A stretch of DNA of 64,000 nt, taken from positions 84,782 to 148,781 of the forward strand of contig NSJX01000025.1 of NCBI GenBank assembly GCA_002286715.1, given 5' to 3'. The first letter of the stretch is position 1, and each line of letters begins with the position of its first letter. A program made the position numbers and the translations under genes. A model generated the notes under the pieces. That model saw only the letters and a program-made list of their open reading frames with translations. It made no database searches and was not told the origin of the DNA. Shown here in pieces: positions 1-11,546 of the stretch. The stretch comes from Dentipellis sp. KUC8613. Taxonomy: Eukaryota > Basidiomycota > Agaricomycetes > Russulales > Hericiaceae.

Positions 1-270
1 TATGTAATTTTACTTCAAGCTGTCATGCGTGGAGGAGAGTATTGTTTTTCAGCGACAATTACCCCAGTTCGAGTGCGGGGGTCGCGGGGTTGGACGTTGG
101 CGTCAAGAGGAAAGGACGGACAGATCCGGATGTTCCCACGATTCGGAGATTGAAAATGATTTGACAACTCTGATTTTGAGCAGCAAACGGTACCGCTCGC
201 TTTACCACCCTTCTGCCTCTCCCCCCCTCGTCCCCTTTTCCCCACCAAAAACACCCTTCAGCCCGCCAAC

Positions 271-1106
271 ATGTCTGACGACGAGCAGCACAACCACACC
301 TTCGAGCAGGTCAGTATTCTATACTCTTTGAACGCCATGATATGCGTGCGATCTTCAGATTTCTGACGGAAACCTACCTCTCCTCAGGCCAATGCTGGGG
401 CCTCCACCACCTTCCCCATGCAATGCTCGGCCCTCCGCAAGAACGGACACGTCGTCATCAAGGGTACGTCTGCCCCATTTTCGCAGACAATCTTTGGATC
501 TGACGGGTAGCTGGCCACAGGCCGCCCCTGCAAGATCGTCGAGATGTCCACCTCGAAGACCGGTAAGCACGGTCACGCGAAGGTCCATCTCGTCGCCATT
601 GATGTGAGTTAGATCTCCAAAATGCCTCATGAACACCATTTAACACCCTTTCTCGCAGATCTTCACTGGCAAAAAATTGGTACGCCGGGGTAAAAAATTG
701 TCTGGGACAGGTATTAACTGTCCAAACAGGAGGACATCTGCCCCTCCACCCACAACATGGATGTCCCCAACGTCACTCGTAATGAATACCAGCTCGTACG
801 TTTTTTCACCGCTTTTTAGGGTTTCTGCACGGGAGTGGCTAAACGATTGGCTCAAGGTTAACATCGATGACGGTTTCCTCAACTTGATGACCGCCGACGG
901 TGCCGAGAAGGACGATGTCAGGGTCCCCGATGGCGACCTCGGCAAGCAGATCCAGTCCGATTTCGACGACGGCAAGGATCTCCTTGTCACCATTGTGTCT
1001 GCCATGGGAGAGGAGCAGGTGCGTTTTTAATAACTGTGCTGGGCGCTCCGCGTGCTGACGTGTATCGTAGGCCATCTCCGTCAAGGAGGCTCCCAAGGGC
1101 AACTAA
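271..1106 (+). CDS. eIF5A: Translation factor eIF5A (hypusine-containing)
   Basis: Seven exons (271-309, 388-463, 521-603, 659-679, 730-795, 857-1018, 1071-1106) give exactly 161 codons, a 160-residue protein, the usual eIF5A length. The factor binds the ribosome and helps peptide-bond formation at stalling motifs such as polyproline; it acts in the cytosol. The hypusine loop is intact: the stretch [12 protein letters not shown] carries the lysine that deoxyhypusine synthase and hydroxylase modify. It is followed by the N-terminal SH3-like barrel (VHLVAIDIFTGKK) and the C-terminal OB fold ([14 protein letters not shown], then [12 protein letters not shown]). The start follows a CT-rich leader at about 200-245, typical of strongly expressed fungal genes. 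Exon 4 is only 21 nt. Identification is secure. Confidence 0.96.
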
Positions 1107-1648
1107 TTCCTGCATTCTGGTGAGCGTCAACTTCTTTTCTTGGCCGGACTGCCTTGCATGATGCAAATTTGCGAGTCACGTGTGCTGTCATATGAAAGCC
1201 TCACCTCATCCTCACTTGTTGATTGTTATCTGTCCCTGTTGCTGATCATGCCCTTCACAGTGTACTCTGTTCCATCTGTGTTTTGTCCTCTGTCTCTCAT
1301 TAGCGCATCCCCCGCCCTCACGCTGTTTTCGTCCATCTTCTGGATGTATCCATCGTTGTGCATGTACTTTTTCAAGACTTGTTTAGCTTGATCGTCATGT
1401 ACAGCATCCACCCTCTCTAATGGAGGAGTACATAGCACCTCTTTATAGCCGCAGTTGTCACGATGTCGGAGTGGTTAAATTTGTTTGTGAAAATATCAAT
1501 GTCAAACATAGATCTCCTTGGGTTCTCGTTCTGCCTGAACTCCTGTGAACCGAATTGATTCCAGCGGTAGGAGCACAAACATGCGAAACAGCAGTGAGAC
1601 AGCAAAAGCAAAGGATGTACACTAAGATGCGATGGCCACAATCCAGGA
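1107..1648. other. Intergenic region between eIF5A and the TAF8-like gene
   Basis: These two genes converge, so this stretch should hold both 3' untranslated regions. No plausible coding exon was seen. Around 1454-1560 there is a tRNA-Ser-like start with an A-box-like run (TGTCGGAGTGGTTAA), but no good matching T arm or acceptor 3' strand. Confidence 0.6.
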
Positions 1649-3467
1649 CTACATGGGTCGGCTCGCTCTTCCACCCGCAAGGTTCAATCGGTTGAGTTGA
1701 ATGCTGCCCTGGCGGGGACGACGTAGAGCAAGCGGTTCCTTGAAACTCTTCGGCTCATACTGCCACGTAGTATAATACCGTGCATCTGGCAAAGCCTTCT
1801 CCTTCTCCTCCGGCTCCTTCCCCTTCCCGTTAGGGACACCATTCGCCAAAGACTCTTTGCCCTTTGCATTGACCGGAGTTGGAGCGGCATTTGGGGGAAT
1901 GACTGAAGAATTCCAGGGCGCCGGGATACTAGGACGCTGCATGATTGCCTGATCACCCGGAATGAAGGGCGGATGGCCGAGACGAGTTGTACGCGAGTGC
2001 ACGGGACCCTATTCTCTGTGCATTAGCGTCGTCGAGCGGAGAAAGAAAGGATTGAGTCTCACAGATAGTATGTTTCGCGCAAGCTCGGGTATTCGGGACG
2101 TCTGTTGACTGACAAGCGGTGCGAGCCGTTCCAGCGCAGCAATCGATCTGGGAGCCGCAGGAGGCAAATTCGACCTCTTCTCTTTCTCCTCTTTTGACCC
2201 ATCCTCGCCTGGTGGTGCCTTGCCTACCGGTATTGGGTACGTTGGACCAATGACAGCAACGCTGGGTGCGTTTGGTGCAGTCGAAGCATAAAGTGTGTCT
2301 GCAGGCTCCCATCGCGGGTTCCTTTGCGCTTGGCTGAGAAGTGCCATGGCGACACGATGCCGTGCTGCATTAGCAGCATTCGGATTTGCGGGGGGAGGAT
2401 GCGTCAATACACGGTGGTACGCGTTGACTATTGCTGGTTGGATGAGAGGGGTTGGGAGTCGAACAGCAGTAGACGATGCGGCCTCAGGGGTCTGTGGGAT
2501 TGTTGATGGAGGGAGGTGCCACTCTGGCGTGGCGGCAAGAACGGATTGCGAATATGGAACAGTTGTGAGGTAGTCAGGAGGAGTGGAGGATAGATGGCGA
2601 GGAGGAGAGGGTGCTCGCTCTGCTTTCACTGGAGAATCGCGGGCGGCCGGTGGTGGTTCCGAGGGAGGGGGAAGGGCAAGAGGTTCCGGTTCTGCCGAGA
2701 CACGATCCGAGGGAAATGGTGGGAGGAAGTCGGGTATATGTGGCGGTGGCCGCCAGTGGTCTGTGCGCGGTCGTTTTCGCGCGGGCGACGAAGGATTCGA
2801 TATGGGAGACAATGGCAATGGTGGTGAAGATGGCCGTCGTAGTGTCGCCGGCTCGAGTGGTATTGGTGGCGCACTTTCACCCATCAACACGTCCGCGATC
2901 TCCTTCCCCAACTCTTCTCCAATTGTCGCGTCCAAGGCATCCTGCATCTCGACATTCTGCATCTCGAAGTCCTCCAAATCCTGCTCCGATTCGTCGTCGG
3001 CTTGGTCTTCGTCCGACATGTCGTCTGGAACGGGAGCATATACCAGAGGTATTGATTCTGGTGTAGGTGGCATTCCGTCCGCCAAAGAAGCTATGGACCA
3101 TGATGTCAACTTAAGCCGTGCACCAAGCACGACTTGACTGACCCTTGAAACTGCCCAAATCTTCGAGCCGTTTCGCAGAGTGACCAGCGTACCGCGCCAG
3201 CTCCTCGCCCTCGTATGTGCAGTACTCGCTGAGCTCTTCCATGCTCAATCCAAGGTCTTCAAGCGCAAGAACTGCATCTCTTGCCGTCAAGTTTGTTCGG
3301 TTCGCATGCTGGGCATATTGGGCGCATGTCGTGGATAGTAGGAGGAGGTATCGAGACAAGAGATCAGTTAGGGCTACGGAAGCCTGAGTCGACGACCGGG
3401 CAAAGTTGTGGGCATGAAGAGTTTTCAATGTGACAGACTCAAGAAACTTGAATGCCCCTGCGTCCAT
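1649..3467 (-). CDS. TAF8: TFIID subunit 8-like protein (Bromo_TP histone fold)
   Basis: Three exons (3467-3143, 3090-2063, 2008-1649) join in frame to 570 residues. Residues 15-95 form a histone fold of the bromodomain-associated (Bromo_TP) type (SVALTDLLSRYLLLLSTTC, then RTNLTARDAVLALEDLGLS). About 120 residues on, the motif HIPDFLPPFP matches the conserved TAF8 C-terminal-domain sequence. TAF8 pairs with TAF10 by histone folds and helps build the TFIID lobe that recognises core promoters. The rest is proline/serine-rich and disordered, with an acidic stretch (DMSDEDQADDESEQDLEDF). TAF3 also has this fold but not the HIPDF motif. The start at 3467 is tentative: another frame just upstream (3481-3630) looks compositionally coding and could be an extra 5' exon. 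Confidence 0.75.
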
Positions 3468-3931
3468 TGGAAGTGGTCGTGAAGCTCGGGGATGGGCTAG
3501 TCTCGCCGTCGTCGGGCGCGACGTGCTCGATGTCGTGGTGGTTGGGAGCAGGCGTTGTAGCGGCGCTTGAACCGCCTCGGTGGCTTCCGATATGTTTCTG
3601 CGACGTGTCTCCTATTTGCGCGCATCATCTCAAGGCGCTGTTCATCATGGTCAATGTCTTTCCTGTTGCGTCGAGCCAGTATCGGATGCTCTCTTCCTAG
3701 GCAGGCTCTATGCTCGGGTGAAGATGGTCCGTGCGTCGGTAAAATTTGTGGTCGCTTTCCAGAGGCTTTATCACTTCAAGTTCTAACTTCGCAAACGCCG
3801 ACTCAGAACACGGTTCAAAAAGTACATTCATATCATTTTTGGATGCAGAGGTGACTTTGCGACAATAAGTATACAAAATGTGGACTACTGCTGTCATTGC
3901 CGGACTTTTCAGAAGGACCTGTTTCCAGGTA
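3468..3931. other. Intergenic region, TAF8-like 5' side and LPMO 3' side
   Basis: Both neighbours are on the minus strand, so this holds the LPMO 3' untranslated region and the TAF8 promoter. Part of 3481-3630 is open and serine/threonine/proline-rich on the minus strand and may be an unrecognised first TAF8 exon. Nothing else can be supported. Confidence 0.5.
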
Positions 3932-5378
3932 TCACAGGCACTGTGTGGAAGCATATATCAGCATCCGTCTGGCCACTGCATCCAAGTAACGGCAGTCTCA
4001 CCTGAGAGTAGTATGGGCCGGACGACGTGCAAGTCGAGCCAGAGGCGCAGGTAGTTGCGCCAGTCCAGCCGATACCACCACACTGGCCGTACTTCGTCTG
4101 AACGGCGCCGGGAGCAGTCGACGTCGGCGAACCGCCGGAGGAGGTGGGGGCGCTGGTGGGGCCACTCGGGGTGCTCGAGGGCGGAGGCGGGGGAGGAGCA
4201 GTGGCGGAGCCGGCGGGAGCAGTCGGAACGGTCGAGGGCTGCTGCGCGGTGTTCCAGGTGGCGGTTGTGGGCCAAGGGGTGTTGGCAACAGCAGGGGAGG
4301 TGCTCGCGTAGGGGGTGGGTCCGGGGACTGGTAATGTACTGTGATGAATTTCTTTCCAAAGGATAAATCGACAAATGGCTCACTCGTGTAGGCGGTCAAG
4401 GTCTGGTAGATGTTGATCAGGATGCCAGGGTCCTGGGCTGTTGACGTGATGTCAATAAGGGTTTTGGATGGTCAATGAAAGTGCCCTACCGCCGTAGGCT
4501 CCGGGAATCTTCACCGTGGGTGGGTTGGTAGTTCCGGTACCACCGACGTTGAGTTGGAAGCAAGACATGTAGAACCTAGATCGCGTCAGTCCAGGCTCGT
4601 GGTCTGTAAACTACGCTTCACTCACTGCGCGCCACCAACAGTGCTTGCGACGTGCAGGGCGATGACCTCGGCCCTCAGGAGATATTGACCGGCAGCAATG
4701 CCGGTTGGGATCGTGAAGGTGAAGTGACCGCAGTTGTCCTGTTGTCGGGATTAACAAGCAGTCTTTCCAAAGTGTATCAAAATCCTTACGTTGAGAACCT
4801 CTGTGGCCCAGTAGTCAGGAGCGTCGGAAGGCATACCCATCTCGTTGATCTTGAACCACGCGGCGTCAGCACCGACTGCAGTCGTAGCATCGTCAACCTT
4901 GGCCATGTAAATCTGGGATACGAAGGATAAATTCCTCTAATTTCAGACCTCATAGCTGACAAGCAACTCACGTTGATGGGGCCATAGTGGTCTCCACCAA
5001 TTGCCTCGTTGGCACACGAGCGGTCGCCTGGTTGCTGGTGCATCTCGACGGTGACGCTGTCGCCAGCTGAACTTTCCTTGTGAGTATGCTTGCCCGTCCT
5101 GCCTACAAGGACCACTTACGCGAAACGGCGCACAGATTGCCCGAGGTCGACGGGTTCACATTGCAGGCCAGGTCCTATCAATGCACAATGAGACGAGGAA
5201 GGCGAGTGTACTCCAGACTGCTTACCGGCGTGGTAACGGACGTAACGGGGGAGTTGCTGGCCGGAAGACGGACACAGTAGTTACCCTGGTCCACGCCATT
5301 CACCCACATCTCTTGGAAGGTGGCATGGGCGGAGACCGACGCCACGACTGACGCGAACAAAGCAGCCTTGAACAACAT
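3932..5378 (-). CDS. AA9 lytic polysaccharide monooxygenase with CBM1
   Basis: Nine exons (5378-5226, 5174-5120, 5066-4972, 4912-4790, 4738-4626, 4575-4490, 4437-4384, 4327-4002, 3940-3932) sum to 337 residues. A signal peptide ([17 protein letters not shown]) is cut just before histidine 18, which becomes the N-terminal copper ligand. The second ligand is the His in GGDHYGPIN; the axial tyrosine lies in [11 protein letters not shown]. The core ends at [11 protein letters not shown], then comes a Thr/Pro/Ser-rich linker of about 60 residues and a full fungal cellulose-binding module ([15 protein letters not shown] ... YYSQCL). The secreted enzyme cleaves cellulose oxidatively, using copper and peroxide or oxygen with a reductant. 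The final exon codes only Cys-Leu-stop, and that Cys is needed for the CBM1 disulphide, so the splice is functionally important. Confidence 0.95.
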
Positions 5379-6646
5379 ATTGCGTGTTGGGGCTTCTGAT
5401 CTCGATGGAGAGCTTGGGCTTACCTCGCTAGGATGCCAAGAAACGGCCTTATATACTGGACACCTATCCACCGAGACTCCAGGTCCGGTTTGCCGCCCCG
5501 CACAGGGCATACGGCACGCAACGTCGGGGCCGTGGATTCTCCAGAGCATCCGTCGGTGCGCATCTCGTGCCCCACACTAACGTACACGCTTCTGAGGCAC
5601 ATGCACAGAGGATACAGAGAAGTAGAGTGTTCTATGTTCGCAGCAGCGCAAAAATGACGCGAAGATCTGCCGTATTGAAGGTGTCGGCGTCGCGCAGATT
5701 CTCCCGGCCAATTGCCTTCCGTTGAACATCCGAGAAGTCGACGGGACCGAGTTCACGTGCACCCCTCTCTGATACAGCTGTGAGGCGTTGACGGGAGTTT
5801 CTCCGTGGGACCAGGGCAGAGCCGGGAATAACATCGGATGAAGGAGAGGTTGTTCGTTTCTTCTGCCCGTTCCGGTGAATGCTGATCTGACGTAGTGCCT
5901 TACCCCGTCGAAGTACCTTGAGGAAACGGCAGCTGAGCGAATGCTACCGTTCGCATCGAATTTGCCGTCAAACATGTGCTTCGCTCCACCTATATAATGA
6001 TTCAGATTCTGCAGTGTCGGGATGATGTATAAGTGTTCCCATGCGACGAAGTCGACAAGTTTGCGATTCTCATGAGCCTGTGAGTGCCTCCATCTACAGC
6101 ATGTCAGGGACAAGATTTATGCATTAGCTGCGCGTTGCATATGTATGCAATCAACTGGATAGCATTGTATGAAAACCCATACAGGTCAGTTTGATTTTGC
6201 GGCGTTGGGCCCGAGAGTAAGGAGGTTCGCGTATTTGAAGGCTACTTTTCCTCATCTAAACAAGTTTCTCCAGAGATGGCCCCCGCATGCAAGCGCTCCA
6301 GGTAGCCGAAAATGCTCCAGAACTTACAAGTTTAGAACTTCAACATGCAACTGGTAGTGCAACCAATCGATGACGCACCGGCGGTGAAATCGGCCTAAAA
6401 GCCGTGTCGGCAAGAGCCGCAATTTGTTCAACCAGCAGGCATGGCGTCACCATCCTCAGACAAACGTGCCTAGCAGCCATGTTTCCTTCGAACAGGGCCA
6501 TAAAAATGTGTATTTACTGTTTGAATGTGTATCATTGGAAAACGGACGTCGAGAATTAATAGAACAGGTCGGAGCGTACAGTATCACGTATGTACCCAGT
6601 CTGATTTGCGACGATCCTTGCCATTCCTTGGCAATCCATTCCAGCA
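5379..6646. other. LPMO promoter region and long gene-poor stretch
   Basis: Apart from the LPMO promoter and the 3' end of the cytidylyltransferase gene, only one minus-strand reading frame stands out (5577-6113, 178 codons). It contains the protein-like run LVDFVAWEHLYIIPTLQNLN flanked by splice-like sites, but no family, start or consistent exon set could be worked out. It may be a decayed gene or chance. Confidence 0.4.
5449..5455 (-). promoter_or_regulatory. TATA box of the LPMO gene
   Basis: Read on the minus strand this is TATATAA, about 71 nt before the LPMO start codon. That spacing suits an inducible secreted-enzyme promoter. Confidence 0.55.
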
Positions 6647-8183
6647 TCACCGACCAGAACCCTTGTCTTCGTAGTCGGAGCCCTCTGCCATGAGCTCCGC
6701 GTGCCCCATGTTCGCAAGTTTCTTGTCGAAGTCTCGTTTGCGGTAGCCCTTCACGATACGCTCGAGCAGCTCGGAAGTCGAGACCCCAGGAGTCCGTCGT
6801 GTTGGGAAGAATTTTCCTAGCATCGAGGTGTAAGTACATCTTTGTATGTTTCTGGCGCCCCTGCCAAGGAGCACACTAGTGTTGACAAGTACAAACATAC
6901 CTTGATGCTTCACGAACGAGTAAACGTCGTCATGCCCGGCGCTGACATACGGGTCCTCGTCATGCGCGACATAGTCAATTTGATATTTCTCCACAAAGTC
7001 GGCGTCGATCACCCATGGGGCCTCGGCAATAACCTCGTCGACCCAGCGGCAATGTCGGACGGCTTCGCAGCTAGATGACACCCGCGTTCAGCGGAATATT
7101 TCTGCCAAACGTCGCGCGTGCTTACCGCTCAGCATGATTCATGATACAGCTGAATTTGTGTTCCTTGACTTGCTTATCCGAGTTGACACCTACCATGAGA
7201 TAGACCTCCGGGAAGGAGAGCTTTGCTTGACGTAATTGCAAGGCATGGCTGTCAATTTGCTCTTCAACGTCAGCATACCACACGTCACCGACAAGAGAAA
7301 CGCGTTACCCAAAATGAAACAAGTCATAGACACCTGGAACAGGACAACATTGAAGCATGAACGATGCGAGGAATGGAGGACCGGTGCTCACCATCAGCAT
7401 AGACGCGTATGGGCCTTCCCTTCGGCGGCTCGTTAATTTTGTATTTTCGGTGCTGCTGGCCATCGATGGCTTCCCGAACAAACGCCTGGATGTCATCGGG
7501 AGTAAGCGCGGCAGGATTGAACGCCTCGGCCGACGCGGCGACCGGTTGCGGCTCGAATGCTGCCAGTGCTGCAGATGGCGGGGCGGACACGGTGACGGTG
7601 ACGGGCTCGACGTCTGACGAGGATGAGGATGGGGCGAGGGCGGTGACAACAGATACGGGGGCAGAGGGTTCAGGAAGATTGTGCAGCACTGATGCCGGAG
7701 ATGTAAGGGTAGAAGTCGACGAGGAATGCACGTGCGACGCGCTGCTGGCTGAGGCCTTCGAGCTGTCGCGGTCCGGCCCTGCGGTGGTGCTGCTTTCGAT
7801 ATCGCCATCGTACGTTGGCGAGTCTACGCCGTCGTCATCTGATAAAACCGCCTGCGATGCCAAGTGATGCCTCGGGCGCGACTTGCTGCCAGATTGTGCG
7901 GCACCCGCGGCCAGCGGAAGACTGCCTGGTGGCCGCGGCTGGCTGGAGTTGGTAGATGGGCGCGAAGGCGCGGGTATGGAGAGCGCTGATGAACCGTCGT
8001 CGGTCAACGGGTCATTGTCTTCCTCAGACCTGCAGCGTTAAGATGTAAGGTTGTTTCCCGGTAGCAATATGGGATGACTGACGCATCGTAGGCAGGCGAA
8101 TCCATCTTGTGAGGATGTTTTCCGAACGAACGCTTGCTGTGGAGGGTTTTCTTGTGGTGTGTGGTGGGTTCCGTTGAGTCCAT
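6647..8183 (-). CDS. PCT1: Choline-phosphate cytidylyltransferase
   Basis: Six exons (8183-8083, 8029-7392, 7333-7309, 7248-7126, 7070-6901, 6816-6647) give 408 residues. The enzyme makes CDP-choline from CTP and phosphocholine, the rate-limiting step of the Kennedy route to phosphatidylcholine. The catalytic domain starts near residue 240: [19 protein letters not shown] holds the HxGH nucleotide-binding motif, then [25 protein letters not shown], and [12 protein letters not shown], the fungal form of the RTEGISTS signature. The first 230 residues are serine/alanine-rich and disordered. The protein stops about 36 residues after the signature motif, so the long amphipathic membrane-sensing helix of animal enzymes is not evident; regulation by lipid binding may differ. 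The 25-nt exon 3 codes the HFGH loop. Confidence 0.93.
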
Positions 8184-8510
8184 GGCGAGAGAGAGCTTGT
8201 GCGGTTGCTCGCAGTGGGCCGCTCCGATAAACGTCTGCAATTTGGTTTTTTGGAGTCGGTATCGGAGATTGCCGAAAGGTCACTTCATCTTATCTCAACG
8301 AGCACTCTCAAACACCTGACGTGCCTCGACTGAAGAACTCGAGCTGTACCTGCCGGAAGGTGTTTCAGACACGAGGCGAATCGTTACGACCGAAATAGTA
8401 TTCAAGAGCGTAACCATGACAAGTCACAAGGCCGCTAGCGCTTTATTCACGCCGACAGCTACACTTCAAACCTACTAGCTTCCTGATTAACTTGCGCCTG
8501 GTCCAAACAA
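8184..8510. other. Cytidylyltransferase promoter region
   Basis: This holds the promoter of the minus-strand cytidylyltransferase gene and the 3' side of the hypothetical gene at 8511. No separate coding or RNA feature was seen. Confidence 0.5.
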
Positions 8511-9060
8511 TCACGATTCTTCACGGAACGCGATGAGATATGACAATGGTGAGCCGTAACAGGTGACGATGTATAAGTGGTACTCGACCTTAGAGAGGCA
8601 CAGGCGACATTTCTTCCAGAGATCAATGATACCGCAGGGTGGGATCATAGAAGTCCCTAACAGGTGAGACGAGATAAGATGAAAGAGTAGACTTACGCGA
8701 ATGGCTTGCCACGGCGAACGAGCAGCATGTCTCAACCCGTGCTGGTTCCATTGGAAGCTATGGGCCAAGGTTCAGGACATTAATCAAGCATACGTGAGCT
8801 CCATCCCACCTCCATCCACTAGCTCCGGGGTCACCAGTCGTATACGCATTGAATTGGGCGCTGCCAATAGTTCCCACGTGGAGTTCCAGCTCGTCTACTG
8901 GATACCCTGCAGATCAAAGGCAAGAGATTAGAAGCTAGTAGCGTGCTCACGAACAGGTAGACGCTAGACGAAACAATGGTCAACCATTAGCAACAAACAC
9001 ATAGGGGGAAACCAAAACGAAGTGGTGGATAGCCCGTTCAAACGTTTATAGTCGATTTCT
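8511..9060 (-). CDS. Spliced hypothetical gene, 5' end unresolved (possible pseudogene)
   Basis: The last three exons join cleanly on the minus strand (8906-8794, 8757-8697, 8656-8511), with good GT-AG sites and matching phases, and end in the plausible tail SKVEYHLYIVTCYGSPLSYL. The middle exon reads DELELHVGTIGSAQF. An upstream piece near 9060-8990 (TEIDYKRLNGLSTTSFWFPP) can be joined through a GTTTGT donor, but further 5' every combination I tried hits a stop, even though donor- and acceptor-like sites continue to about 9410. No family was recognised. It is either a real small gene with an unusual first exon or a gene that has lost its 5' part. Confidence 0.35.
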
Positions 9061-9689
9061 GTGGATCTGCAGAGGGCGAAGCTTCACGGGATCATTAATA
9101 ATTAATACCAGGTAGAAGGCACAGGTGAAATACTTAGCTCCTCGTTAGCACCTTCTGAGAAAATCATGGCACCATGCCGGGCGGAGGGCTGGAGCATGTA
9201 TGTACTCGTGCATCCTCTCGCTGCCCCGGTGTAGGGTCTGAGGTCTTCTTGAACACTTCTAGCGGGAGTGACGCGCCATCTACACGATCATGGGGATTGA
9301 AAAGCTCCGTAACCGGTCCGACGGATCGAGATGAATTATTTTGTATTCGCACTCACCTATTGAAAGGGAGCGAGCAACGAACCATTCAAAATTCTATGAG
9401 ACATGGATGTTGACACGGTGGATTGGTGTGAAGACGATGCGGGGTTATTCAGCAACTGTTCAATAGCAGGAGGGGTATATCTAATCTGATAAGGTTAAGG
9501 GCGATCGCAGCTGCTGAATCGGGACTGCAGAGCGGCTTCCCAAACAGGCTTCTTCCCTTCTCTCCACACGCTCTGTTGACTGATATACCCTGCCATCGCC
9601 CTCCTTTCCCTTCGTCCTGTTTCTTAACTCTCACTAATCACCATTTGTTTCCTCACTACAAAGACCTACGTCTAGTTAGCGCATGCGAC
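9061..9689. other. Gene-free stretch before the 9.7-kb membrane protein gene
   Basis: The minus strand shows splice-like pieces that may be lost 5' exons of the gene at 8511. The plus strand near 9540-9660 is CT-rich and is the likely leader of the next gene. No exon can be fixed with confidence. Confidence 0.45.
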
Positions 9690-11081
9690 ATGTCCCCTGA
9701 CCCTCTGCAACCTCCATCAACACCACCACCGTCGATAACGACCATCTTGCCTCTGCACGACCCTCCCCCACCATACCCGTCACGCGAGCGCCGCTCTCGC
9801 ACAGGCCGACGCTCACGACGCTCTGGCACAGTCTCCGGAGTTGGGACCACGCACACACAGCAGGCAAGCGCTAGCACCGAGTCTGATCCCGAAGGCGTGC
9901 CAGCACGAGGGCAGATACGTTCTGCAGCTTATACATTCCCCGATGCGAGCGCCGACGATCCTCTGCAGGCGGTAGAGACCACTCCTCTTTTAGGCGTAAA
10001 TACGTCCCCGCGGCCCTCAAATCGGCAGTTTCTCCGCGTGGGCGGCGTGCGGCCGCGCACTGTGTCGCAGTCGAGCACCGTTTTCAGCGGGGCAAGCGTG
10101 TCGCCGAGTTTGGCGCAGACCGTCATCTCCGCGCTCCGCATGGAGGACTCGGACTTGGACTATGACGGGGAGGCCGAGGACGAGCATGCGGACGGAGGGC
10201 GGGAGGTGGAGGGCGAAGTGGAGGCTGGGAGACTGCAAGACGGCGACGGGGCTGAGCGGCTGGGATCTGGGGTGGACATCTCGCGAAGGCGCGTGCGGAG
10301 GACCGGGTGGAGGGTGCGGTGGAAAAGGTACTGGCGGCCGCTCGGGCGCGGGGCATATTGGACAGCATTGTTCCATTTGCTCGTGCTCAACTTCCCGTAC
10401 GCGCTCGTGGCGTTCATATTTCTCTTCGTGTTCACAGTGGTGAGTCGCTATGCTGGTGTCTTCCCGGCGGGAATCGCGTGGTGCCATTGCGCTAAATCTG
10501 CTCCTAGCTCGGCACTACGCTGCTTGTCGCCCTGCCGCTTGGCGCGGTGCTTTGCTTCTTCGACCTTTTGGGCGCGCGGGTTCTCTCGCGTGGAGAGGTA
10601 CGTCTCCCGACCGCTCACCCAGCTCGGGGCTCTGACGCGTGCTATCGCTATCGATTCAGGTTTTGCTGCAGAGCAAATTCCACGGACCTCTCGCCTACGA
10701 CCTGGTCTACCCTCTTCCCCCGATCTTCTCGCGCATCCGCCCATCTACTTCCGTAGAGATTGAGGCCGGGGTCGGCACCCGGTACGAGAGATCCTTTTAC
10801 CGCAACTCATATTCTATGGTGCGTTCCGCCGCTCAGGATTTCTGGACACGTGTGTGACACGCCCTCCACAGTTTACGGACTCCACGTCATACCACGCACT
10901 ATTCTACTTCCTCGTAATCAAGCCGAGCATCACGATCCTGCTATCGTTGCTCCTGATCGTGCTGGTTCCGCTGTCGGTGGTGCTAGTGCTGCCCGCTCCG
11001 GCTATGCTAAGACTGGTCCGGAGACTTGGGATATGGCAGGCCAATGTGGCGGTAGAGGGCCTCTACGTTGGTGGGTGGTAG
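9690..11081 (+). CDS. Multi-span membrane protein with disordered N-terminus
   Basis: Four exons (9690-10439, 10508-10597, 10660-10818, 10872-11081) join to 402 residues. The first 230 are disordered (proline-rich start, arginine-rich stretch, acidic run) and include a short ETTPLLGV motif of a kind often seen in endomembrane or vacuolar proteins. The C-terminal 170 residues have four hydrophobic segments: TALFHLLVLNFPYALVAFIF, GTTLLVALPLGAVLCFFDLL, ALFYFLVIKPSITILLSLLL and IVLVPLSVVLVLPAPAML. The last part, ending RRLGIWQANVAVEGLYVGG, is compact. The layout recalls the 'putative sensor' membrane domain, but only weakly. The start at 9690 was chosen over 9576 because upstream codons look like leader sequence. 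Function unknown. Confidence 0.8.
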
Positions 11082-11546
11082 TGCCGCGTTTGGAGCTCAT
11101 CGAGGGGAGGATGCGTTGTAGTTTGTGGAGCAGGGAGCACTATTTTTCTTATCTTCGTTTCAGTCATGCCATGTAACTCTATATGCGCTGTTTCGCGCCT
11201 TTGCCAGAGGAGTGTGGGATACTAGGGAAATAGCGCCCGGGAGGTACCGGGTTAGGGTTGCAAGCGCTGTGAGATTAAAGGGCGTCTTGCTGACGCGTCC
11301 TTCTCTCTGTTCTCTCCAACTCTCTGCCTCGCGGACGAGTCTCGGCAGCGTTCTTGTACTCTTGAGTAGGACGAGTCAGCTCGACTCGAGCGCGCATCCG
11401 CAGCACTTTCGAATACCGCGCATAGCCTTGCTGTTATAAGTCCAACACGCCCACCGTGCTCGTCTTGACCTTCCCCCTTCGTCGCTGTTTCGAACCCACC
11501 ACGCCACAATTTCCGTCTTGGCCCAATAATATATTTTTCGTCTTCC
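11082..11546. other. Intergenic region before the BCS1-like gene
   Basis: Tandem plus-strand neighbours; this should hold the first gene's 3' untranslated region and the BCS1-like promoter. No further feature seen. Confidence 0.55.
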
